From Myxococcaceae bacterium (GTDB lineage Bacteria; Myxococcota; Myxococcia; Myxococcales; Myxococcaceae), in assembly GCA_018262385.1 (NCBI GenBank), contig JAGSPQ010000097.1:1-8423 (forward strand): a DNA stretch of 8,423 nt, written 5' to 3'. Below the pieces are notes generated by a model. It worked only from the letters and a program-made list of their open reading frames with translations. It did no database searches and was not told the DNA's origin. This document shows, in pieces, positions 1 to 6,091 of this stretch; the stretch's first letter is position 1; every line of letters starts with the position of its first letter. Made by a program: the position numbers and the translations under genes.

Positions 1-2
1 AG

Positions 3-1298
3 CTGTCCATCATCGCCGCCGGCCGATCGCTGCTGCTCGACCCCTGGTTCGCCGAGCCGGTCTTCGGCGGCGCCTGGTTCCGCTACCCGCCCCCGCCCTA
101 CCCCGACGCGTCGACGCTCCAGCGGCCGGACTTCCTGCTGCTCAGCCACATCCACCCCGATCACTCCGGGCCGGGGACCCTCGCCCAGCTCCCGACGGAC
201 CTGCCGACGTTCGCGATGCCCTTTGCGTCCGGCGCGCTGAAGCGGCGCCTCGATCGCGCCGGCTACACCCAGGTGCGCTGGCTGGCGGCGTGGGAGACGA
301 TCGAGCTCGGCCCGGGCCTGAAGCTCACCTTCGTGCCCCACGACCGCGGCTGGGAGGTCTCGTCGATGGTGCTCGAGGCCGACGGCGTCCGCCTGTACCA
401 CGGCAACGACAACACCCTCTCGGTCGCCGCCTACCGGCAGATCGTCGAGCGGCTGGGGAAGATCGATCTCGCCTTCCTCCCGTTCGCCGGCGCGTCGTCG
501 TACCCGACGGGCTTCGACGGCGATCGCGCCACCCTCGAGAAGCGGTGCGCGCAGAAGAAGGCCGAGGGCATCCAGCGGTTCCTCGATGGGATCGAAGGGC
601 TGCAGCCGGCAGAGGCCGCTCCGTTCGCCTCGAGCTGGGCGCTGCTCGAGCCGTCCGAGCTGTGGAAGAACTTCCTCGACCGCCCCACTCCGGACGAGGC
701 GCTGAAGGCGGCGATGCCGATCGCGGCGACCCACGGCACCCACCTGCTGCACCTGGAGCCCGGCGACGAGTGGAGCCCGGAGGCAGGAGTGATCCGCAAG
801 GGCCTCACCGCCGGCTGGGGCTACGACGCGAAGTCGGTCGAGCGGTACGCGGCGCAGCAGGCCGGTCGGGTGAGCGCCGCGCTCGCCAGGGTCCGGGTGC
901 CCGCGCGCGCCGTGCCCCCCGCGACGCTCGACGCCGCGCTGCGCGAGTACTTCGCCGTGATGCTCGAGCGCACCGCCTCCACCACCCGCGAGCTGAAGCT
1001 GATCGCCGGGCTGCAGGCCGAGGGCGGCGCCGGGTGGCGGCTGGTGTTCGCGCCGGGCGCCGCGCCGCGGATCGAGCCGGGGCTGAAGGGCGACGAGGAC
1101 GAGGTGCTCACCCTTCCGCCCGGCGAGCTGTGGGGCTTGCTGACCACCTCCGCCAACTGGGAGGACGTCTGGTACGGCTACCGCCTCAAGGTGCACAAGC
1201 GCGAGGGGGCCGGCTACTACCGGGCGTTCTGGGAGATGCTGCTGAACTTCGACGCCGAGGCGCTCAGTGAAGCGCTGGGGAAGAAGTACGCGGCTTAA
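3..1298 (+). CDS. MBL-fold metallo-hydrolase, CMAH-like (5'-partial)
   Basis: The reading frame is open from base 3, so the gene starts before the window; 431 codons precede TAA at 1296-1298. The Met codon at 216 is internal, because it would cut off the metal-binding motif. Numbering from base 3, a metallo-beta-lactamase signature HIHPDH lies at residues 49-54 inside SHIHPDHSG, preceded by LDPWF near residues 13-17. Further candidate metal ligands are H113 (VPHDRG) and D136 (YHGNDN); H245 or H248 (THGTHLLH) may also contribute. The DPWF...FGGAWF opening, the FAGASSYP segment near residue 160 and the NWEDVWYGYRL segment near the C-terminus recall the catalytic part of CMP-N-acetylneuraminate hydroxylase-type proteins and their uncharacterised bacterial relatives. 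These are usually soluble metal-dependent hydrolases or oxygenase partners. No Rieske [2Fe-2S] motif is visible, but the N-terminus is missing. The fold is secure; substrate and reaction are unknown. It is convergent with the next gene and shares stop-codon bases with it. Confidence 0.85.
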   Translation: MSIIAAGRSLLLDPWFAEPVFGGAWFRYPPPPYPDASTLQRPDFLLLSHIHPDHSGPGTLAQLPTDLPTFAMPFASGALKRRLDRAGYTQVRWLAAWETIELGPGLKLTFVPHDRGWEVSSMVLEADGVRLYHGNDNTLSVAAYRQIVERLGKIDLAFLPFAGASSYPTGFDGDRATLEKRCAQKKAEGIQRFLDGIEGLQPAEAAPFASSWALLEPSELWKNFLDRPTPDEALKAAMPIAATHGTHLLHLEPGDEWSPEAGVIRKGLTAGWGYDAKSVERYAAQQAGRVSAALARVRVPARAVPPATLDAALREYFAVMLERTASTTRELKLIAGLQAEGGAGWRLVFAPGAAPRIEPGLKGDEDEVLTLPPGELWGLLTTSANWEDVWYGYRLKVHKREGAGYYRAFWEMLLNFDAEALSEALGKKYAA

Positions 1299-2338
1299 AG
1301 CCCGATCAGCGCCAGCATCCCGGCGCTGAAGCGGTACAGGATCACCCACGACGGCCCGGTGAGCCCTTCGAGCGCCGCCATCGAGACCCCGAAGCAGAGC
1401 GCGGCGAGCACCAGCGCATACGGAACGCGGGCGGTCATCGCGCCGATGTCCTTCCAGCTCCACGCGCCACCGTCGCGAATCTTCGCCTGCGCCTGGTAGC
1501 GGAACATCAGCCACGCGAACGGCCAGAGCGCGCACATCCAGGCGACGAAGTTCACCAGCGGCACGCCGTGGAAGAACGGCGGAAGCGTCGAATCCCAGAC
1601 CCAGCACTGCGCCGCGGTGGCGAGCGGGTCAATCTGCAGGTCGAGCATCGTGGCGGCCGAGGCGACCAGCATCGCCGACAGCGCGTGCGACTCGCGCAGC
1701 AGCGGCAGCCAGACGCGCAGGCGCCAGACGACGAAGGTCGCCATGTAGAGGACGACGCACCAGCCGACCATCGTCGCCACCGGAGCCAGCAGCGGCTTCA
1801 CCATCGTCAGCGTCAGGTGCGTCTCGTGGAAGAAGCCGAGGAAGATGCCGCCGTTCTCGAGCAACGCGCCGTAGAGGAAGGCCGCGCCGAAGAAGAGCCC
1901 GACGTGACCGGCCTTCGCCCGCGCCGCGTGCCACACCATCAGCCCGGCCCAGAAGAAGTTCGACAGCTCGTACCAGTACAGCATCTGGGGCCCCTGCAGC
2001 GGCGAGGGCCGGTGCCAGGCGAGCGTCATCAGCGGCAGCAGCACCGCCGGGCCCAGCGAGCCCAGCAGCAGCAAGGTGCGGCTCTCGACGTCCGGAGCGC
2101 GCCAGGCGCGGACCACGGTGAAGATCGCGAACACGCTCAGCGGAAACACCGCCGTCCACGCCGTATGGGTGAGCGGCGGAGAGAAGTTGGTCAGCGCGGT
2201 GTTGAGCAGCAGGCAGCCGTAGAAGAAGTAGAACCAGGCGGGCAGGTGGGTGGCGACTTCCTGCCGCGCACGGGCCCACAGCCGCGTGTTGGTGAATGCA
2301 TCTGCCGGGAGCTCGATTTCACCAGTGCGCGGTGTCAT
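1295..2338 (-). CDS. cruF: CruF-like carotenoid biosynthesis membrane protein (DUF422)
   Basis: A 347-residue integral membrane protein with about nine or ten hydrophobic segments. The conserved core fits the carotenoid biosynthesis protein family PF04240 (CruF / bisanhydrobacterioruberin hydratase): LLENGG at 159-164, DLQIDP at 233-238 followed by a W-x-W element, and GVPLVNF at 258-264 followed by a further membrane span. Characterised CruF enzymes add water across the terminal double bond of an acyclic carotenoid (1',2'-hydratase) in the membrane, in myxoxanthophyll- or bacterioruberin-type pathways. I chose the ATG at 2336-2338; an in-frame GTG at 2348-2350 would add four residues (MRPA), and neither has a strong Shine-Dalgarno. 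The ATG is favoured because a TTGACG box on this strand (2379 to 2374) would place the transcription start close to it. No other carotenoid gene is in the window, so it appears isolated from a crt cluster. The family call is good; the exact substrate is not determinable here, and the gene symbol is tentative. Confidence 0.82.
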   Translation of the reverse strand: MTPRTGEIELPADAFTNTRLWARARQEVATHLPAWFYFFYGCLLLNTALTNFSPPLTHTAWTAVFPLSVFAIFTVVRAWRAPDVESRTLLLLGSLGPAVLLPLMTLAWHRPSPLQGPQMLYWYELSNFFWAGLMVWHAARAKAGHVGLFFGAAFLYGALLENGGIFLGFFHETHLTLTMVKPLLAPVATMVGWCVVLYMATFVVWRLRVWLPLLRESHALSAMLVASAATMLDLQIDPLATAAQCWVWDSTLPPFFHGVPLVNFVAWMCALWPFAWLMFRYQAQAKIRDGGAWSWKDIGAMTARVPYALVLAALCFGVSMAALEGLTGPSWVILYRFSAGMLALIGL

Positions 2339-2390
2339 TGCGGGACGCACCCTGACACGGCCCCCGAGGGGCGCGTCAAGCCGGGGTAAG
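2339..2390. promoter_or_regulatory. Divergent promoter region, cruF-like gene / ABC operon
   Basis: These 52 bases separate the start codons of two divergent genes and must hold the 5' signals for both unless one promoter lies inside the opposite gene. On the minus strand a TTGACG box (2379 to 2374) resembles a sigma-70 -35 element; a matching -10 about 17 bases on is GTCAGG, which is poor. A small perfect hairpin, CCCC-CGA-GGGG, sits at 2361-2371. No convincing plus-strand promoter is seen. The region is defined by gene layout; the individual boxes are weak. Confidence 0.35.
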
Positions 2391-3428
2391 GTGCGCGGCG
2401 ATTTGACTCCGCGCCTGATCCTCGTTCTCAGCGTCGCCCTCGCCGGGTGCCGAATCGAGTGGGCGACCCCTCACGGCCAGGGCCCGGTCGCCGCCACCGA
2501 GCGGCCCAGCGGCGACGTCTGGATCTACACCTCGATGTACCGGCCGGTGGTCGACGCGCTCGAGCCGCTGATCAAGGAGCAGCTGCCCGACGTGAAGGTG
2601 CACTGGTACCAGGCCGGCAGCGAGAAGGTGCTCGCCCGCCTCGAGGCCGAGCTCTCCGCCGGGGGCACCCAGGCCGACCTGATCGCCACCTCAGATCCCT
2701 TTCTTTACGCGAGGTTCAAGACCGAGGGCCGCTGGCTCCGGTACGCCTCGCCCAACGGCCAGCGGATCCCCCGATCGCTGGTCGACCTCGACGGCGAGTA
2801 CGCCGCGATCCGGGTCTCGACGATGGTGCTGGTCTCCCGCAAGGGCATCCCGGCCGTGCCCGCCTCGTTCGCCGAGCTCACCGATCCGCGCTGGGCCGGA
2901 GAGGTCGCGCTCGGAGACCCGCTCACCTCCGGCACCGCCTTCACCTGGGCGGTGTTCATGGAGCAGGCTTATGGCGCCGAATACTTCGAGAAGCTGCGAA
3001 AGAACGGGGCGCGGGTGGCGGGCGGGAACGCGGCGGTGCTCCAGAAGCTGGAGGGGAAGGAAGCCCAGGTCGGCGTGCTGCTGCTCGAGAACGCGCTGAT
3101 CGCCCAGGCGAAGGGCAGCCCGATCGAGATCCGCTGGCCCGACGACGGAGCGGTGGTGATCCCCGGCTACGCCGCGATCCTGAAGTCCAGCCGGCACGCG
3201 CAGGCGGCCCAGGCGGTGCTCGACGTGCTGCTGTCGCCGAAGGGCCAGGCGCTGATCGTCGAGGGCGACATGCACGCCGCCGATCCTCGGCTCGCCGGCC
3301 CGCGGGGCCAGGTGAAGGTCGACGAGGTGATCTCGAAGGCGCGGCCGTGGGACGAGGCGATGCAGCTGCGGGGCAACTCCGACGGGACGCGGGTCAAGCA
3401 GGCGTTCAGCGGAGCGTTCTCGAAATGA
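2391..3428 (+). CDS. ABC transporter substrate-binding lipoprotein (AfuA/FbpA-PhnS class)
   Basis: A 345-residue periplasmic solute-binding protein, first gene of the operon, which would capture substrate and pass it to the permease encoded next. The N-terminus is a lipoprotein signal: Arg, a hydrophobic run (LILVLSVA) and lipobox LAGC with the lipidated Cys at residue 20. WIYTSMYRPVV after a short linker, DLIATSDPFLYARF, GDPLTSGTAF and a C-terminal IPGYAAILKSSRHAQAA...LLSPKGQ are typical of family-1 binding proteins for ferric iron, 2-aminoethylphosphonate, thiamine or polyamines. Where FbpA-type iron binders carry adjacent tyrosines, this protein reads LLLENALIAQAKGSPIEI, closer to phosphonate-type binders, so iron is not assured. 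GTG at 2391 (GGGG at 2383-2386) was chosen; TTG at 2403, with AAGGTG at 2388-2393 nine bases upstream, is an equally plausible start. Longer extensions overlap the divergent gene and would bury the signal peptide. The stop overlaps the permease start (ATGA). Confidence 0.88.
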   Translation: MRGDLTPRLILVLSVALAGCRIEWATPHGQGPVAATERPSGDVWIYTSMYRPVVDALEPLIKEQLPDVKVHWYQAGSEKVLARLEAELSAGGTQADLIATSDPFLYARFKTEGRWLRYASPNGQRIPRSLVDLDGEYAAIRVSTMVLVSRKGIPAVPASFAELTDPRWAGEVALGDPLTSGTAFTWAVFMEQAYGAEYFEKLRKNGARVAGGNAAVLQKLEGKEAQVGVLLLENALIAQAKGSPIEIRWPDDGAVVIPGYAAILKSSRHAQAAQAVLDVLLSPKGQALIVEGDMHAADPRLAGPRGQVKVDEVISKARPWDEAMQLRGNSDGTRVKQAFSGAFSK

Positions 3429-5038
3429 GGCGCCTCGCGCTCGCCGCGCCGCTGCTGTTGTTCGCGCTGCTTCCGCTGGGCCGGTTGGTCGCCGAGGGCC
3501 TGGGGCACCTGGACGCGATCGCCACCGCCGAGGCCCGGCGCGCGCTGAGCGGCACCCTGCTCACCTCGAGCGGCGCGGCGCTGTTCGCCTTCCTCCTCGG
3601 GCTCCCGCTGGCGGTGCTGCTGGTGCGCACCGATCTGCCCGCCCGCCGGGCGCTGCGCGCGATCTTCACCCTCCCCACCGCCCTGCCCCCGTTCATCTTC
3701 GGGATGGGCTGGGTCGCGCTGGCCAACCCGAAGGCCGGGCTGCTCAACCTCGCGCTCGGCGAGGGCACCCTCGACATCTACGGCTCGGCCGGAATCGCCT
3801 TCGTGCTCGGAGGCTGCGGGCTGCCGCTGGTGGTGCTCGCCGCCAGCGCCTCGCTCGAGCGGGTCGACGCCTCCCTCGAAGAGGCCGCCCGGCTGTGCGG
3901 CGCGGGGCCCTTGAGGACCCTCGCCCACGTCTCGCTGCCGCTGGCGCTGCCGGCCGCGCTCTCGGGCGCCGCGCTGGTGTTCCTCTTCTCGGCCTCGGCG
4001 TTCGGAGTGCCGTACCTGCTGGGAGTCACCGCGTCTCCGCCGACCACCACGCTGACCACCCACGTCTACGGCCTGGTGCTGATGGGTCACGGCGGGCTCG
4101 CCTCCGCCGGAGCGATCGCCCTGGTGCTGCTCACCCTCGCCTCGGCGGTGCTCCTCGCCAGCCGGCTCGCCTCGCGCGCCGGGCGGGTGCGGCTGTCCTC
4201 GGGAAAAGGAATCAAGCTGCGGCCGCTGGCGCTCGGGCCGTGGCGGGCGCCGCTCGGGGTGGCAGCGATCGCAATCGCCGGGGTGCTGGTCGCGCTGCCG
4301 CTGGGCGCGGTCTTCCTCACCTCGCTCGAGCCCAGCTTCGGCCGGCTGGAGAACCTCTCGCTGCAGCACTGGGATCGCCTGCTCCACACCCCCCGGGTGG
4401 CAGAGGCGGCGCTGCGCAGCGTCGGGCTGTCGCTCGCGGCGGCGGCCCTGGTCACCCTGCTCGGCCTCGCCTACGCGGTCGGCCGCACCCGGCTGGGCAA
4501 CGTCGGCCGCGCGCTCGAGCTCGCCGCGGCCTGGCCCTACGCGGTGCCGGGCACGGTGCTGGGGATGGGGCTGCTGCTCACCTTCTCGATGGATTGGCGG
4601 GTGGTCATCGGCGGGAAGCTGACCTTCGTGCTCGCGCTCGCCAACACGCTGTGGCTGGTGCTGATCGCGTACACCGCCCGGCACCTCGCCTTCGGGGTCC
4701 GGCACGCCTCCGACGGGCTGAGCCAGGCCGACCCCTCGCTCACCGAGGCCGCCCGCGTCTGCGGAGCGCCGCCGCTGCGCGCGTTCCTCGATGCCACCTT
4801 GCCGCAGCTGAAGGCGCCGCTCGCCGCCGCGTTCACCCTCACCTTCCTCACCTGCGCCACCGAGCTGACGCTCTCGGTGCTGCTGGTTCCGACCGGGCAG
4901 GATCTGCTCGGCACCGTGCTGTTCGAGCTGATGAGCTACGCGGATCCCGCCGCCGCCTCGGTGCTCGCCGGGGGGTTCGTGCTGATCGTCCTCACCGTGC
5001 TCGCCGGGCGCACCCTGCTCGTGCGGAGGCCCGCGTGA
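3425..5038 (+). CDS. ABC transporter permease, fused two-domain (FbpB/AfuB/PhnU type)
   Basis: A 537-residue inner-membrane permease carrying two binding-protein-dependent transport domains in one chain, as in ferric iron (FbpB/SfuB), thiamine (ThiP) and some 2-aminoethylphosphonate importers; one copy can therefore form the whole membrane channel. Each half has about six hydrophobic spans and its own cytoplasmic EAA loop that docks on the ATPase: EEAARLCGAGPLRTL beginning at residue 152 and TEAARVCGAPPLRAF beginning at residue 440. A basic, weakly hydrophobic linker near residues 247-276 joins the halves. The ATG at 3425-3427 lies in ATGA, overlapping the stop of the binding-protein gene by four bases, with GGAG at 3411-3414 ten bases upstream, indicating translational coupling. 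The same frame is open far upstream, but that part runs out of frame across the binding-protein gene and is not coding. Family certain; substrate inherited from the binding protein and unknown. Confidence 0.93.
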   Translation: MRRLALAAPLLLFALLPLGRLVAEGLGHLDAIATAEARRALSGTLLTSSGAALFAFLLGLPLAVLLVRTDLPARRALRAIFTLPTALPPFIFGMGWVALANPKAGLLNLALGEGTLDIYGSAGIAFVLGGCGLPLVVLAASASLERVDASLEEAARLCGAGPLRTLAHVSLPLALPAALSGAALVFLFSASAFGVPYLLGVTASPPTTTLTTHVYGLVLMGHGGLASAGAIALVLLTLASAVLLASRLASRAGRVRLSSGKGIKLRPLALGPWRAPLGVAAIAIAGVLVALPLGAVFLTSLEPSFGRLENLSLQHWDRLLHTPRVAEAALRSVGLSLAAAALVTLLGLAYAVGRTRLGNVGRALELAAAWPYAVPGTVLGMGLLLTFSMDWRVVIGGKLTFVLALANTLWLVLIAYTARHLAFGVRHASDGLSQADPSLTEAARVCGAPPLRAFLDATLPQLKAPLAAAFTLTFLTCATELTLSVLLVPTGQDLLGTVLFELMSYADPAAASVLAGGFVLIVLTVLAGRTLLVRRPA

Positions 5039-5045
5039 GTCCCCC

Positions 5046-5050
5046 GGGAG
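5046..5050 (+). promoter_or_regulatory. Ribosome binding site of the ABC ATPase gene
   Basis: GGGAG seven bases before the ATG at 5058 fixes that start codon within the 19-base gap after the permease stop. A GTG overlapping the permease stop at 5035 opens a frame that ends after seven codons at the TGA at 5056, so it is not a competing start. Confidence 0.6.
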
Positions 5051-5057
5051 CGCGCTG

Positions 5058-6083
5058 ATGGCCGCCGTCGAGCTCACCTCGCTGCGGAAGTCCTACGGCA
5101 CCACCCCGGTGGTGAAGGACCTCTCGCTCTCGATCGGCAGCGGAGAAATGGTCGCGCTGCTCGGCCCCTCGGGCTGCGGCAAGACGACCACGCTGCGGAT
5201 GATCGCCGGCCTCGAGGTCCCCGACGCGGGGAAGATCTCGATCGACGGCCGCGAGGTGGACGCGCCGGGCCTCCACCTGCCACCGGAAGCGCGCCGCCTG
5301 GGGATGGTGTTCCAGAGCTACGCGGTCTGGCCGCACCGCACCGTCGCCGAGAACGTCGAGTACCCACTGAGGCTCAAGGGCCTCGGCCGCGCCGAACGGG
5401 AAGCGAAGGTGAAGCAGGCGCTGGGCTGGGTGCGGCTCGAAGCGCTCGCCGGCCGCCGCCCCGACGCGCTCTCCGGAGGCCAATTGCAGCGGGTGGCGCT
5501 GGCCCGCGCGCTGGTCGGCGATCCGCGGGTGCTGCTGCTCGACGAGCCGCTGTCCAACCTCGACGTGCAGCTGCGCGAGGAGCTCCGGGCCGAGATCGCC
5601 TCGCTGCGATCGCGGCTCGGGACGACGATGGTCTACGTGACCCACGATCAGGCCGAGGCCCTCGGGCTGGCCGATCGGGTGGCGGTGATGAACAAGGGCG
5701 TGCTCGAGCAGGTCGCCGCGCCGCAGGTGCTCTACGGCGAGCCGGCGACCGCGTTCGTCGCGCGCTTCGTCGGCGGCGCCAACGTGCTCGAGGGAGTCAG
5801 CGACGGCACCTCGGTGCGGATCGGCGCGACCGTCCTCACCTGCGAGGCCCCGCTCACCCTGCCGACCGGCCGAGGCCAGCTGGTGGTGCGGCCAGAGGAT
5901 CTGTCGGTCACCCCCGGCGACGGCCCGCTGCTCACCGCCCGGCTGTTCCTCGGGGGCGCGACCGAGTACCACTTCAACCTCGGCGAGCACGCGCTCAAGG
6001 CGCTCGCCCCCGCCTCCGCCGAGCTGCAAATGGGCTCGCCCGCGCGCGTAACGCTGCGCCGTGCCCGGTGGTTTCCGCTATAG
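5058..6083 (+). CDS. ABC transporter ATP-binding protein (FbpC/AfuC-PhnT-like)
   Basis: A 341-residue cytoplasmic ATPase that would form a dimer under the fused permease and power import. All nucleotide-binding motifs are intact: Walker A GPSGCGKT at 36-43, Q-loop Q86, signature LSGGQ at 138-142, Walker B VLLLDEP at 158-164 with catalytic E163, D-loop SNLD at 166-169 and H-loop H196. The switch from residue about 240 to a C-terminal domain containing LVVRPEDL (275-282) matches the TOBE regulatory/dimerisation domain of the CUT1, iron and polyamine subfamilies. The length is normal for FbpC/PotA-type proteins. It starts 19 bases after the permease stop, with a good ribosome site, and ends 8 bases before the next gene, so it is an internal operon gene. 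ATPase identity is certain; the transported compound cannot be read from this subunit. Confidence 0.95.
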   Translation: MAAVELTSLRKSYGTTPVVKDLSLSIGSGEMVALLGPSGCGKTTTLRMIAGLEVPDAGKISIDGREVDAPGLHLPPEARRLGMVFQSYAVWPHRTVAENVEYPLRLKGLGRAEREAKVKQALGWVRLEALAGRRPDALSGGQLQRVALARALVGDPRVLLLDEPLSNLDVQLREELRAEIASLRSRLGTTMVYVTHDQAEALGLADRVAVMNKGVLEQVAAPQVLYGEPATAFVARFVGGANVLEGVSDGTSVRIGATVLTCEAPLTLPTGRGQLVVRPEDLSVTPGDGPLLTARLFLGGATEYHFNLGEHALKALAPASAELQMGSPARVTLRRARWFPL

Positions 6084-6085
6084 GG
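6082..6085 (+). promoter_or_regulatory. Ribosome binding site overlapping ATPase stop, for the M61 peptidase
   Basis: AGGG overlaps the TAG stop of the ATPase gene (6081-6083) and is six bases from ATG at 6092. This supports 6092 rather than the in-frame GTG at 6068, which lies inside the ATPase gene, and ties the peptidase to the transporter operon. Confidence 0.55.
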
Positions 6086-6091
6086 CAGCGC

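Noticed and set aside
290..1270. 326-codon alternative plus-strand frame inside the MBL-fold gene
   Set aside because: Arg/Gly/Pro-rich shadow translation; the overlapping frame holds the HxHxDH motif and family segments.
2250..2390. 5' extension of the solute-binding protein to an ATG at 2250
   Set aside because: It would overlap the divergent membrane-protein gene by about 89 bases and place the lipoprotein signal peptide in the middle of the chain. A start at 2391 or 2403 gives a standard signal peptide.
2447..3424. Long N-terminal extension of the permease frame over the binding-protein gene
   Set aside because: This part is an Arg/Ala/Gly-rich shadow of the binding protein; the permease proper begins at the ATGA overlap with a hydrophobic first span.
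3895..5058. 387-codon plus-strand frame inside the permease and running to the ATPase start
   Set aside because: It is a +1-type shadow of the permease, rich in Arg, Ala and Gly without domain features; the permease frame has both EAA loops and membrane spans.
3167..5077. 636-codon open frame on the minus strand opposite the permease
   Set aside because: The translation is dominated by Arg, Gly, Glu, Gln and His repeats that mirror Ala/Leu/Pro codons of the permease; no domain, no start context, and it overlaps a certain gene fully.
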